A DNA stretch of 64,000 nt from Akebia trifoliata (GCA_017979445.1 CM030713.1:26085163-26149162), one strand, 5' to 3'; positions 13,101 to 25,990 are shown, counted from the stretch's first letter. The notes: generated by a model not told the origin, from the letters alone. A program made the numbers and translations.

Positions 13101-16100
13101 TGTGTATTGCTAAAGAGGTAACCTGAAAAGAAATGTATCCCAATATGTAGAAGGAATGATTAATGCATGACTTTGCTATATGGGATGGTGAAGAGCTTTT
13201 ATAGGACCTTTGACTTATACGAAAAAAAATTCTCACCAACTTACCATTTTTTTCATATACATGTTTATGATGCAAATTAATGGCAAATATCCTAGATGGA
13301 ACCAATAGAGACTCATATCGCATGAACAAAACGACGTTTTCAAGTATTATTTGGTAGATCATTACTCTATTCAAATTAGGGGAAGTTGAGAATAAAATCT
13401 CAACGTTAGTTGCGTTGAAGATTTGGGGATGAAATATGTCCCCGTGGAGATATCTCATTAAAGGAAAAATATGGGTTGTGGGAATTCGGATTGGGAAAGT
13501 GATTCCTCTAAAAATTCTAAAGAAAGTCTTATCTAGAAAGGCATTCTAAAATCTAAATAAGAGATCTCAAAAAGCATCAAATTTCAGGCCAACAAATGAT
13601 ACACAATCCGTTTTGGGGAAGACTTGTGGTTTGTCCCTTCTAAAAGTTGCTTACCCAATTTTATAGTCTTTCTCACAAAAAGGAATGTTTCGTGCAAGAC
13701 TTTGCTATATCTATCAAGACACACTAACAATGAATTGCCATCCAACGTCTTTTGTCTTGAGGTTGAAGATTCCTTCCAAGAAAAAAATTTCAAGAGGACT
13801 ACATCTTTTAAGACGATTCTCACGATTGACCATCTAAGACCAAGAGAAATTGTCAATTTTTGTCATGTGCACAAGTGGATAATGTGTGAAACATTTGGTT
13901 ATCTATCGCCCTTTTGCTAAAGCTATTTGGAGATCCTTTTTTTTTCAATTTGGTAAACCATTGTTTGTATATGCTCTTGAATTCCATCAATGCCGACATT
14001 TTCCCATCCTTCATGAGGGCACATTCTCTAGAGATTGCCCTTGTTCACCATTTTTTGGAGCATGTGGAAAGAAAAAAAATTGAAAAAATTTAACAAAAAG
14101 AAAGATGATGAGCAAAGTATTAACATTAAAGCAATCTTGTTTATTTGGTCTTTTCTTTTCAATTTATGAAGGGTTTTTTTTTAGGATGTAATTTCCAAAT
14201 GTAATCTTATCATTAGAAAAGAATCTTCGCCATTATTGTACTTTTTTATAATTTTCCTATGAAGATCATCTCGACCTTTAGGGCATTTGGTTTCTTGTGG
14301 GTGGGTGTTATTCTTTGAAAAACATTTTCCTTAATCCTTACTAATTTAGTAAGATTTTAACTCTTACTCAGGGTCCTTGAGCTTAAATGGATTACCACAT
14401 CGGCAATCCAACAACACAACCCTCTAGATTTCATGGAAAACTCATATCCAAAAAGAAAAAAAATTTAAAAAACAATTTTGAGGGGGCTTGATCCAAGGTT
14501 TTGAAAATGGACCGCTACCACACTTCCACAAAACTCCCAAATTCAAGATTAAAATACAATGGTGAATTTTAAAAAAAAAAACGAAATTCAAAGAATTTTG
14601 TCCTCTACAACCCTAGGTCATTAGGTCATGTTTTTTAATACCACAAGGTGAGCTCAATGACCCTTAGTAAGAGTTGAAATCTTACTAAGTTAGTAAGGCT
14701 AGTCAGACTCTTATCTTTTCTTCTCAACAAATTGTATATTTATCAAAAAATATTCTACTTCACTAAATGTGAGGAATGTAAAATTTGTTAAAGAATTGAG
14801 AAAAAAATAGCAATGACAAAAGATGAATTCAAATATAGAAGGTTTTCTCGAAGATCGCAAGGCAATTTTTCAATACATAAATAATAGAACAATAAGGATC
14901 ACTTCAAAGAATATGAGAAACAATTCAGTAATTCAGTGGATAGTTCAAAATAATATGAAAGATTTTTCCAAACAAAGAAACAGTCAAGGAACGTGGAGAA
15001 TCTTTCCAAGAGAAGAATTTGTTCTAATTGTACAAAAAAATTATGACAAGCAATGAACCAAGAGAATTTGTTGTTCCAATAAAGAAGAGACTACACTTAA
15101 AAATACCTTTAACAGATTGAATGAACTATGTATAAATTAAACCGAGGGACCAAGTGCATAACTTTCACAATATAGGATTATGTGAGCTGGCAGGATTTGT
15201 GTTGTGCAGGAATCCAAACTCAAAGGTTAGAATGTATCTTGGGGAATCTATTTTAAACATAAGGAATCAATGAATAAAAACTCAAACAGCTTTAGAACAT
15301 GCAAAGTAAATATCTTCACAAGCTTTTTTTTCACATCAATTCATAAATCTATGTTCAATTTTTTTTTTTTTAAGATAGTAACAAGCATAATTTTAAAATT
15401 TGTATTCTTAAATATGAAAATCAGGATAGATTGATACAAACTAATAGAAACTTGGTTCACAAAAATAAGGGAAATTTTCAAATATTTGTGGTAAATAAAT
15501 GACAACTTGATAAGTGTGAAAATTATTTTTCTCAACTTTGCATGCCATGTAATGTATAAAGGTATGTCGTCATCAATTATACAAATTTTGAATTAGAAAT
15601 ATAGTCATTACAGGACAAAAGATTCGTAACAATAACTTTCATGGAAAGATCAATCCAACTTCAATTTTTCTACAACATGCATTCTTCAACAGCACATAAA
15701 CCTTATCGCAAGATTTGAGGCCAATTAAACAAATCATCTTCCTCTATTCAAGTTTGTCGAAATCCATGTCTAATGTAAATTCAAGAGTGTTTGTATTCTC
15801 TCTCACAATCTCAATCGAGCCTTCCACTCGTTTTATTTAGAACCTGCAATTTGCACGTTTGATAAATGCATAAATTACTATTATTTACCCCCAATTTATG
15901 GTGATTAATTAATGTTAATTTGATTAATATTGACTAACTAATTGAATTTTCATTTTTGCAAGTGTTAGAGATTCAAAATGAGAGAAAAATGTTAAAGAGG
16001 ATTTTTTGTGAAGAAGACATCCAAAAGGGTGGAGGAACAATTATGGGACAAGTTAAAGGAAGGGCTTAAAAAGGAAAAAAGAAGTTTGCAAAAAGTGAAA

Positions 16101-19100
16101 ATCACTACAAATGCTCTTACATGTCACACAGTCTCTCCTTCTATTTTGTCTAATTCTAAAAGATCTCATATATCTCCCCCATATATTTTTATCTATATTT
16201 CTATTTCACTCCCTTTTCTTCACATGTTATATTTTTATTATTCCCAACAAGCATCTATTGATATATCTTCAACCTCTGTTCCTCAACCCTCTGCTCCCAA
16301 GACCATAGTTACGGATTTTGAGTCTCAAGACAACATTAATACTCAGCTCAATCAAATCCTCAAGAAGTTGTCAGGTCTACCCTCTCTTTTATTTTCCCCC
16401 ACCGCAATCATGGCCAATATAGGTAAATCTACTTGTTTAGCTGCTCAATCCCCTTCATCTTGGGTTATTGATTCAAGAGCTAGTACTCACATGTCGGGTA
16501 TCTCTTCAATCTTTTTTAATTTTCGCTCCTCTAAATCTCATATTGTTTTAGCTGATGGTTCTTCTCGACTGATGCTTGAAACTATTGATTTCCATCCAAC
16601 CAATTCTATGACACTTACTTCTGGCTTATTTGTTCCTAAGTTTTCATTTTATCTTCTTTCATTGAGTCAACTAACAAAACCATTACACTGTTCTTAAACA
16701 TTTTCTCCTACCTCTTGTATTTTTAAGGACCTTAAGATGAAGAAAGTGATTGGTTCGGGACATGAGCATAATGAACTATATTTTCTAGACCATGATGAGC
16801 CAATTCCTACTTTGAGTGTTGCAATTTCTTCTCTACAAAGGCATTATCACTTGGGTCACCTGTCATTGTAGAAGTTACGTTAAGTTGTTCCCACGTCAAG
16901 TCTTATTTCAATTTTGGAATGTGAGGTTTGTCAGTTAAGCAAGTATCACTGTAATAGTTTCCCCCCTAATTTAGAGAGCCGTTAATTAAGTCTTTTTGAT
17001 GTAGTCCATTCAAACATTTAGGGTCCTACAAAGATAGAGAGTTCTTCTGATTTTTCTTATGTTGTCCTTTTTGTGGACGATTATTCTCGAATGACTAGGC
17101 TATTTTTAATGAAGGATCATACTGAACTACCCAAAATCTTTTTAGCATTATACAATGAAGCATTTGTTCAATTTGAACGACATGTTGAAAAACTTCGTTC
17201 TGACAATGCCTTTGAGTACACCCAAAACTGTATATTTGATTTTTACAGAGACCATAGTATTATCCATCAAACTACTTGCCCATACACTTCCCAACATAAT
17301 AGTATTGCCAAGCGTAAGCTTCGTCAACTTTTGGGTGTCACTTGCACCTTATTGTTCAACATGTATTGTACATTCTCAAATCGGGCAAATGTAATTCTTA
17401 CTGCTTGTTCCCTTATTAATAGAGTTCCAACACCTGTCTTGGGTAGTCAAACTTCTTTTTCCTTGTTATATCCTAAAAGATGCCAAGCCCTTCCTTATTG
17501 TCCCACGTGTCTTTGGGTATGTTTTTTCGTCCACATTCTTCGGACTGGTTTTGATAGGTTGTCTCCTCGTGTTGTTAAGTGTCTTCTTGGGTTACTCTAG
17601 AATTCTAAATGGGCTATCGCTGTTATGATCATGTAAGACAGCATTATTATATGAGTGTTGATGTTACTTTTTTTGAGTTCACTCCCTTCTTTACTTCGAG
17701 TCACCAATTTTATTCTGATCTTGTCTCTTCTTTTTAACGAGAGTTAATTATGCTTACAATTCCTCTTCCAGTGTCCTCTCCATATTTACAGGTTAATTAG
17801 CACTCATCATCACCTATTCGTATCATATGATCCAACCGCAACCACATCATCACTCGTCTCTCCTGAGGATCTTCCTGCACCATCACTTGACTCTTGAGGA
17901 CCTCTCACCTCCCACAACTCCCTCATCCTCTATGTTACCTATTACATTGCGAAAAGGTATTCGTTCTTGCACTAAGCATCCTATATAAAATTATGTCTTT
18001 CCATCACCTTTCATCTACTTTTCACTCATTTGCATTTTCGTTGTCTATTGTTTTTGTCCTAGATCTTATTATCAGGCTCTTAACTTCTTCTAGATGGAAA
18101 CCTGTTATGAGCATGGGAACTCACTCTACTTACTTTTCGAAAACCATTGTTAGTTGTCGGTGGGTGTACACAATGAAATATCAACCGGATGAATCTATTA
18201 ATTGATTGATGACTAAAGAGTACAATCAAACTTATGGGTGGATTATTGAGAGATTTTTTCACATATTGCTAGACTAACTCCATTAGAATTCTTTTGTCTA
18301 TCGCAGTAAGTTCTAATTGACCACTACACTCAAAAATACATTTCTTCATAACACTTTACAGGAGGAAAGGTATATGGATCAGCCCCTAAGTTATGTTGTT
18401 GAAGGGAAAGAACATATGGTGTGTAAGTTGAAGAAAGCGTTGTATGGGTTGAAATAGTCTCCGCTTGCTTGATTTGACAAATTTAACTCTATGGTGTTTT
18501 GGTATGGGTTTTAATGTTATACCTATCATCATTCAATATTTACTAGTCATTCCACCTCAGGCACTATTATTCTTATCGTCTATGTGGAAGACATCATTGT
18601 CATTGGCAGTGACTCTGCTGGTAGTGCTTAGCTAAAGACTCATTTAGGTATTCAATTCCACACAAAGGACTTACACCTTCTTCGTTACTTCCTTGGGACT
18701 GAGGTTGCACGCTCCAAGGAAGGTTTCACGTTGTGCCAACGCAATTACGTGTTAGACTTATTATCTGAAATGGGCACTTTAGGATCTCGTCCAGTTGATA
18801 CTCCCATGGATCCTTCTATCAAGCTTGATGCTGAACAACCACGAAAAGTTTTTTAGGACATTGGGAGATACAGACGGTTGGTCGGCAAGCTCATCTATCT
18901 TACAATTACTCGTCCTGAAATTACTTATGTTGTGGGAGTGATCGATCAATTTACGCATGCCCCTCAATAGCCTCATTGGGAAGAAGTTTGTTGTATTCTA
19001 CACTTTCTGAAGAGTTCTCTTGGAAAGGGTCTCTTATACCGTCCTTCCTATTCCTTGACTATTTCTGGATATTTTGCTAACTGGGCAGGGAGTCGTTCTA

Positions 19101-22100
19101 ATCGTCAGTCCACCTATGGTTATTGCACATTTGTTTGTGGAAATCTTGTTACTTGGTGTAATAAAAAACAAAACGTGGTGACCCGTTCTAGTGATGAAGT
19201 TGAGTATCATGCAATGGCCCACACTGCTTCTAAGATGTTGTGGGTACATTCTCTTCTTGGCAACATGGGTGTGATGCTACATTAACCATGCAAATGTATT
19301 GTGACTACTAGGTGAACATCTTTATCGCTAACAACCCTGTAATTTTATTCAATAATTTTGATGGACCCGTCTTTGGAGATTATTGGCTAAAATCCTAACT
19401 AGGGCTAAAGGGTGAAACTCGAATATTGCAATTTTATTATCGATCAAAAATGGTGGATTAACTTTTATATTTTTTTGAATTGATCTAAGGTGAGTTAATT
19501 TTTTTTTTTTTTAATTCCATATCTATGAATTTTTTTTTAGTTTTTGTTTATGAACATCACATTGAATGCTTGGATATTTTCCTTAATTCATTGTGGATGA
19601 ATGTTACATTATAGCTTATATAATCATTGTCGTATGTGAATCTACTACACGTGGCAACCTTAGATTTTTCAAAATATTTTAGAAAATAAATTTTTGATTT
19701 AATTGTTTTATCATCCAATTAGGGAGAATCTTTATTCGAAACTAAAAGAGAATACAAAGTTAATCAAAAATAAAATTGTGCTTTTTTAATAGATCCCCGA
19801 TGCCTTAGCATTTTTAAATTCTCGTTTTAAATCTTTTAATTTTTACTCCACACAAAAGTGGGGAAAATTATTCATTTTCATAGTTCAGGTTAATTTTCTT
19901 TGACCTCACACATGTTTTGGTGTACTTTTTACACAATCCTCGTGGACCAACCTCAGACTCCAGAGATTTTATTAATTGTTACAACTTGCACTTGGGGTAT
20001 TTATCTACACTATTTTAATCGTCACAATGTTCCTTGGAAACCCTGGTTTTTTATTAATTCAAGAGTTCATATCCACTCTCACCACCTCAACCTACATCCT
20101 CTTTATGCTCTTTTACAACCTTCAACTAGCATTTTCCTATGATCACAAGTATAACGAAACTTTGGGATTCATGAATTCTTCTTCTTTATTAGAGCAACTT
20201 TATAATAAATAACTAACTGCCAATTATAAAAACTTAGAAAACTTACCAAGCAATTTTATTGCAGCACAGAGGGTACCTCCGGTAGCCACCAAATCATCAA
20301 CTACCAAGACACGCTCGCCGGGTTCTACTGCTCCAATGTGCATTTCAAGACAATCTTTTCCATATTCCAAGACATACTCTTCAGAAATGACTTTCCCTGT
20401 GATTATGGCATGATATTAAATCAATCACCACAACAAAAAAAAATCTATGTACACCCTACAATTGAAATTACTAACATATGGTAGAAAAACAAAATAAGGA
20501 GTAACAAATAAGAATGATTTATATTGGAATAAAATTTGTAGGGAAATTAAGGAGGTTGAGCATATCTATTAAAGCATCAATTGAAGCAAACATCATTAAA
20601 GCACAATGTTTATTCATATTCACAACAATCATGGCAACAAAGTTTTACACTAAATCGAGCAAGCATGCAACAATGTTCATCAAAACTTGCTCACATCTTT
20701 GAAACCTACTTTGGAATGTGAAGAACGAGCATCGACTTTATGGAAAATCACCACAAAGTATGTCGTTGCAGATTAATTGGAATATAAAATCCATAGATCA
20801 AATCTTGTAAGTGAAATAATTTAACTTTTACAAGTGTTGACCAACTAAGTCCTTTCTAACGATCAATACCACTATTCGAAAATTTTCAAAAATCCCAAAA
20901 CCACCCTTTAAGAGAATTGACAATGTGGAGAACACAGATCTTTTGGTAGTTTGAAGTCCAAACTTCCATCTTATTCATTTCTACAAAAAGGCCCGAATTT
21001 CCTTCCAAAGCCAAGGTCCCTTTTCTTATTAAAGGTGAAATTTGACTTTATTCAAATTTTAAAGGGCATTTTGAGAAAAATCAAAATCAAAATTTCAACG
21101 ATAAATTCATTCAAAAAAAGGCACGTCGACTCGTGATCGGAACCGTCAAGGGGGGTAACGTAAACTTGCATTTTGCAGGGGGAAACCTACTATCACCAAT
21201 TTAATAGGGGTTTTACTAAATTTTTTTTCTATGGGTGTAAAAATGACTAATCCACTTGCATTTAAAACCTGTGAAGAACTCATTCTTTTAGTTGGTGAAG
21301 TGAATTTTCTTTGATTAGACTAAGTGTTTGTGATGTGAGCTCATTTCTAATCAGATTTTTATTTTTGCTGCATCCTACGTGTTTCATGTACGAAGATTTA
21401 TATGACATAAAAAAAAATTGATCAACGAGTTTGGGGATCTTGATGTAAGCACTTGCTAAGGTTCCCTTTTTTCCTTCATTTACAACTATATCTAGAACTC
21501 TTTTGTTTTTTTTTTTTTTTTTTTTTTAATTGTTTTGTTCTTATTTTGTTTTGTTGGAAAATGTAAGAGTTGGTAAAAAATAAGCGGTGGAGGAAATAGA
21601 AAGGATCCAACATGAATGCACTGGTCTGAAGTTGAAGCCTGAAGGACCCAACACATGATTTAAAAAAGTGAGTCCATGTTTTAGGGTACAAGAGATTTTA
21701 CGAGACAATTAGTTGTTGAAGGAAGAGAAAAGAAAATTTACTATGGCACCTCAACAAAAGATGTATACTTTGCACTAGATTCGAAAAACAGGAGTAAGGA
21801 TTACGAGGCATCAAGGCCATTTCATCCAAAATTAGGGGACAAAGGGATATGCATGGTTTTAAATCTAGTATTTTGTCCCATCTCGTCCCCCACAGATAAC
21901 GAGTTGACTCACCCAATTCCTCTCATCTCAAATGAGATAAACCATTAAACTCGATTATAATTACTTATTAACCAATATTTATAGTCAAATAACCATTAAT
22001 CTTTTTATAAAATAAGTAGATTAGAAGATACTTGATCACTATCATATTTCACTAAGAAAATGAATGTTTAATTGTTACCAAAAAAATGCAAAAAAAAAAA

Positions 22101-24887
22101 AAACCAGTTGGCTCAACCATGTTTTATTGTCTCAGACGATATTTTCAAAATAGCAGACAAGTCATATTGGATCTGGGACGAATCAATGTGAAAGACAATT
22201 GACATTAACCATCCCACGCCCGAGTCATCTCAATCTCAAATGATTTTTCAAATGGATAGGTTTGATGTCATTGATTATGACACCATACAAGAATGCACAA
22301 CAATGGAATCATTATTTCGTGCATCTCCCTATCACAAGTAAGCATTGGAATCAAGTATGTATGATCTTAGAAGATTCTCCTTTTGAAAATGGGTGGCATT
22401 AAACATTTGCAGTAGCTCTTCTTTTGTAAATATGACATGCACAATTAGTACATCATCATCATCAAGGCCCCATCCCAAGGAATTGGGGTCTGATAAACGA
22501 ATCTTGTTCCTCCATTACAATTTACCCAAAATCACTTCTTTTATTATTGAAAGTTCGTTCATGCCCTCTTTCGCTATCTCAATTCCATATTCTTTCTAGG
22601 TCTTTCTCTTGCTCTTTAGAGCCTAAAATTTTCAATTTGTCCAAAGGCCTACATGCAAACATTAATTATAACCCTCAACCAAGTACGAGATGCGTATCAA
22701 TGGTGTATCCACTATCCACAAAGCTAACAAGAATGGGATGATATAACAGAATGCATAGAAAAAATGTCTTCCAAGTATCAAATAAAAGAAAGTAAGATGT
22801 ACGCATTAACTCGTGAATCATGCATCTACGACAAAGGGATGAAAAATACCTGGCAACTTTCTAGGTTTTCTCAATGGAACAAACTTTGCACCAATGGCCA
22901 ACGCAATGGGAGGACCAAATATAAAGCCCCGCGCTTCAATTCCTACGAAAATCAAAACAATCCCAATTTTTAAGAACTTAACTCTTTGAATATCATTGAA
23001 TAAAAAATATAATATACCAAACAAAGTCAAAGAAGACAAAGAAAATCAGTAACAGAAATGATAACAAAAAAATAAAAAGTTTTAAGAAGTTCAGAAAATA
23101 AGAACTATCAAAAGTAATAGAATAAATACACCAACATCTACAGGTAGTACATGAAATAAGAACCTCCCTTCATATTTCTAAGAGAATGCATAAAATATAA
23201 CACCTAAAGTTCCTAAACAAATCAATGCATCCTTGAAAGTTGGAACAAGATAATGTAACATAATATTTTCATGACAATTGTCTTTGTGCAGACATACTTT
23301 CATGATAATTAATAAATTGGGATGGAACTTCGCTCGCTCTATTTCACATCATATATCACAAATTATATATGTTGGTGGCACCACTATCCCAGTCAAGTGG
23401 GATCATGCGGCTGCTCGATTCAATAATTGTTCCCACATCCTCCATTGTTTTTATTCCAAGATAAGGTTTCATTTGAGATCCAAGTATTATTTTAATAAGC
23501 ATTTCTTGATCCCATTAAAGATACACCATGATGGTCAGCTGAAAGAATTTATATGACAATAAGTTGCAAACCATAATCTCACCCCAAAAGAGACTAGGAA
23601 TCAAGAACATGTGATCCTAAGTCAAACTTAGCTAATAAAAATATCAGTAAATTAAAGCAAAAAACAGTTGATGCTTTTAGTAAAAGCAGAGTGTCTAATT
23701 TTACAATAACCCAAAACTCTACATGATAAATTAAGAAAAGTATGGAGATCTCACGGTTCATATCAGAGAATATAAAAACAGGATCCATTTTGTTGACGAA
23801 AAATAGTTGGCTTAAGGCAAGGATGATGACAATACAGTGATCGTGATCATATTTCCATCAACGACCAAATTACAAAGTTAGAGATTGCACCTTATCTATT
23901 TGTTATTCAATTGGTTGGAAAATTGAATAACATGCACTCATATTGCAACTTTGCACTTTCTCTATAATTTCCTCAAATTTACAGAAAACCCATTATCACC
24001 ACACAACAAACAGTGATCTTTAGGACGGTTCCATCAAAATCAGTGAATATTGACCATTAAAAGCACCAATTAAAGCAAAAGTTATAAAACCTTTTTATGG
24101 TAAACCTCTCAATAATAACTTTTAGAACAATAATTCACCACATCAAGCACTTCACAGAGAGTCTCACACTAGCAAAATATAAACAGGATCCAAAAGGGGA
24201 AAAGAAAGGGCGGACCGACACTGAATCCAACCAAAAAACTGTAGAAAACTTAATTTGCATCAAGTGGGGCCATTTTTACAAGGTGGGTATCCATCAAACC
24301 CACCACCCACCAAGCAAATAGAAGCAAAGAACAGTTCCCTGCAAAAGAGTGGCACTGAAACCGTTCGAAAATTTCGTAAATAATACTTGATAACACATCC
24401 CACTAACAGAAATGCTAGTCAACTACAATCACTCAAAACAGCCATAAAAAATTATTTAATAATAAATAAATAAATAAAAAGGTCTAAAAAAGACGAGGAT
24501 CCACTAGTAATTTTTTAAAAAGATAGTTTTTTTTGTTTTTTGTTTTTTGTTTTCTTACCTGCGACGACCGATATGTTTTTTCCTTTGTATCGCTCGACGA
24601 ACAAATCAATGGTGTTCTTGAAGGATTTAGGGTCGAGAAGAAGAGTAGTGATGTCTTGAAACATGATTCCTGCAAATATTATTAGCAAGAAAAGATTTTT
24701 TTAGAACTAATAAAGATTTAAACTTAGAAAAGATTAGAACTAATAACGATCGAAAGTTAATATTTAGTCAAGATTATTAATGGAGGAAGAATGGAGAGAG
24801 AGAACCTGGTTTAGGGAAATTAGGAACAACTCGAATTTTAGTTTTGATTTCTTGGATACGAGGATCCTCACACTTGCATGCCGACAT
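10107..24887 (-). CDS. APT: adenine phosphoribosyltransferase, six exons
   Basis: APRT converts adenine plus PRPP to AMP and pyrophosphate; plant forms also act on cytokinin bases. Exons (minus strand, 5' to 3'): 24,887-24,806; 24,669-24,559; 22,942-22,850; 20,396-20,247; 11,174-11,116; 10,160-10,107. All introns are GT..AG and phases join cleanly: 549 nt, 182 residues, the usual APRT length. Exon 1 starts [18 protein letters not shown] and ends NFPKP. Exon 2 has [14 protein letters not shown]. Exon 3 has [20 protein letters not shown]. Exon 4 carries the PRPP-binding loop [13 protein letters not shown]. Exon 5 reads [19 protein letters not shown] and exon 6 ends [10 protein letters not shown] then stop. 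No frameshift or internal stop is seen, so the gene appears intact. There is no N-terminal transit peptide, so it is probably cytosolic. Intron 4 (11,175-20,246) is about 9 kb and contains a copia element and other repeats. Which paralogue (APT1-5) it is was not resolved. Confidence 0.93.
10362..10589. mobile_element. MITE-like foldback in APRT intron 5
   Basis: About 228 bp bounded by CATGGTTTTAAAACTCG at the left and CGAGATTTAAAACCATG at the right, near-perfect inverted ends. The interior is rich in GTCTCGTC/GACGAG phrases that pair with each other. It lies in the last APRT intron. A related end (CATGGTTTTAAATCTAGT) occurs at 21,851 in intron 3. Confidence 0.55.
12212..12319. repeat. 54-bp tandem duplication (two copies)
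   Basis: Two adjacent copies starting ATCCAACCAATGGACCACC at 12,212 and 12,266, nearly identical over 54 bp (one clear difference, CCTAGAAAT versus CCTAGGAAT). It lies in APRT intron 4. The high identity implies a recent slip or duplication. Confidence 0.8.
12320..14334. other. APRT intron 4 segment without recognisable gene
   Basis: Intronic DNA. A 157-codon minus-strand open frame at 12,985-13,458 and shorter frames at 13,584-13,920 have no recognised motif or splice partners. They may be remnants of an unidentified element. Confidence 0.4.
14335..14712 (+). repeat. dispersed repeat family A, copy 1
   Basis: About 380 bp, starting near CTTACTAATTTAGTAAGATT and ending near CTTACTAAGTTAGTAAGG, so each end carries a short palindrome. 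Internal landmarks shared with the other copies: ATTACCACATCGGCAATCCAACA, TAGATTTCATGGAAA, a poly-A run, GATCCAAGGTTTTGAAAATGG and GAATTTTGTCCTCTACAAC. Other copies lie at about 27,353 (inverted), 32,489 and 55,920. It sits in APRT intron 4. Confidence 0.65.
16190..19360 (+). pseudogene. Ty1/copia retrotransposon remnant in APRT intron 4
   Basis: A pol remnant read across frames in normal copia order. Protease: [13 protein letters not shown] at about 16,460 (the catalytic DSG-type motif is now DSRA). GAG-pre-integrase: RHYHLGHLS at about 16,840. Integrase: [11 protein letters not shown], then LRSDNAFEY, then [15 protein letters not shown] (17,070-17,310). Reverse transcriptase: LKKALYGLK, then [10 protein letters not shown] (catalytic YVDD is YVED), then [13 protein letters not shown] (18,360-18,720). 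RNase [21 protein letters not shown], then [16 protein letters not shown] (19,090-19,230). Several in-frame stops and frameshifts occur. Gag and both LTRs were not found. The 3' end stops near ANNPV, before the usual last block. The element is therefore truncated at both ends and inactive. It is antisense to APRT. Confidence 0.88.
19361..20246. other. APRT intron 4, donor-proximal part
   Basis: AT-rich intronic DNA between the copia remnant and exon 4. Two overlapping plus frames at 19,900-20,212 encode hydrophobic peptides with no recognised family. I saw no terminal repeats. Confidence 0.4.
21851..22250. repeat. MITE-like sequence in APRT intron 3 related to 10,362
   Basis: The left end CATGGTTTTAAATCTAGT and the GTCTCAGACGA, GACAAGTC and GAGTCATCTCAATCTCAAATG phrases match the style of the foldback at 10,362-10,589. 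The right terminus is diverged (ATTTTTCAAATGG). The boundary is approximate. Confidence 0.35.
22445..22720. repeat. plant repeat with CATCATCAAGGCCCCATCCC motif
   Basis: The sequence CATCATCATCAAGGCCCCATCCCAAGGAATTGGGGTCTG, read here in pieces, matches in pattern a widespread plant repeat of the form CATCAAGCCTTATCCCA..TGGGGTCGGCTA followed by C/T-rich text. I recall this motif from plant repeats but cannot assign the class without a library search. It lies inside APRT intron 3. Confidence 0.4.
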
Positions 24888-25150
24888 TGTAGATTTAACA
24901 AAGAAGGAACTTATCTCACTCTCTCTTGCTCTCCTTCTCTAGCTTTTGCTCTGTTCGTTCCAGATAAAAAGCGCTGTTACAGAGAATTTGAGACAACAAT
25001 GGAGAGAGAGAGTGAAGGTTATTTATAGAGAGAGTGAAGAGATTTGGTGAGAGCTCTCTGATCGAAAAAGAGAAATAGAAAGAGAAAGAGAGAGGAGAGA
25101 GAAAGGGAAATTAAATCGCCTCGATAAGTAAAAGAGAGAGAGATCTGAGA
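24888..25150 (-). promoter_or_regulatory. APRT 5' leader and CT/GA-rich promoter region
   Basis: Upstream of the APRT ATG (24,885-24,887), the minus strand is strongly CT-rich, with GAGA/TCTC dinucleotide runs at 24,920-24,945, 25,005-25,035 and 25,065-25,145. Pyrimidine patches of this kind are typical of plant core promoters and leaders. No convincing TATA box was found, and the transcription start is not defined. Confidence 0.5.
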
Positions 25151-25334
25151 TCATGAGTTTGGATTTAGGCGCGCTTCTTTGAGGATTAAGAAGACGAATA
25201 CACCCTCGCTTTTTCCAATAATGTCGAATACATCCCATCCCGTTCATCATTTTAAAAGAGAGATTTTATTGTCACACCACTACCAAAGAATTTGACCACA
25301 TCTTGGTGTGGCGTTATCATCTAACTCGATTTAT

Positions 25335-25990
25335 AATTATAAGGAAAAATTATTTGAAGGACCTTGGTGGAGAGATTTATTTCTAAATAATCCCTAAGTT
25401 TTGGACAATAACTTGAAAGAACATTTAATAAACTTTTTATATCTTAACAGTCCCTCGTTATTGGTGAAATCACCATTATTTATCGTCGAGTTCGACAATA
25501 AATAAAAAATGGTGAACTCAACACTAGTAAAACCCATCTATTTTTTATTTTCTAGTTTTTTTTTTAATAAAATACATGAAAAGATCAACTAAAAACTTGA
25601 GTTAACGACTTGTTTAGATGATTTCAAATCAAAATAGTCATTCTTGATCAATTTTCATCCAAAAACTAATAAAGAATATGAAAAATCCTTTTTTTTTACA
25701 TACATCTTCAAGATATTTGAAAAAATCCTTGAAAATGACTTCTTTTTCTTCCTTCTTAAATCCTTTTCGACAGAATGAAATCTCCGAAACACGATTGAAA
25801 TGCCAAAAATTCAATTTTTGGATGAGATGAGATCGAACGGTCAGAGCATTCAATCGTGAGAAATGTGGAGAGATGAGGTCTAGGGAATTTTAAGAAAAGA
25901 AAAGAAAATTTTACTAAATGGACTATTTAGTAAGATATCGCCTAAAACCTAGGGACTATTTAGTAAAAAGTCCTTCTGTTAGGATCCTTT
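25335..25990 (+). repeat. dispersed repeat family B, copy 1
   Basis: About 650 bp shared in the same orientation with 33,545-34,215. Shared landmarks in order: GGAAAAATTA.TT, CGAGTTCGACAATAAATAAAAAATG-type text, ACATGAAAAGATCAACTAAAAA, AACGACTTGTTTAGATGATTTC, TTCTTGATCAATTTTCATC, TTTTTTTTACATACAT, GAAAATGACTT.TTTTTC, CTTCTTAAATCCTTTTC and GCATTCAATCGTGAGAAATG. No protein is encoded. The ends resemble the 'GGAAAAATTAC' style of some plant non-autonomous elements, but the class is unknown. Confidence 0.65.

Noticed and set aside
12985..13458. 157-codon minus-strand open frame inside APRT intron 4
   Set aside because: No motif, homology or splice partners recognised; it is not flanked by usable gene signals. 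Kept only as unassigned intronic sequence.
19976..20212. Hydrophobic plus-strand frame that looks like membrane segments
   Set aside because: AT-rich DNA commonly yields hydrophobic peptides, and an overlapping frame is equally open. No family match was recognised.
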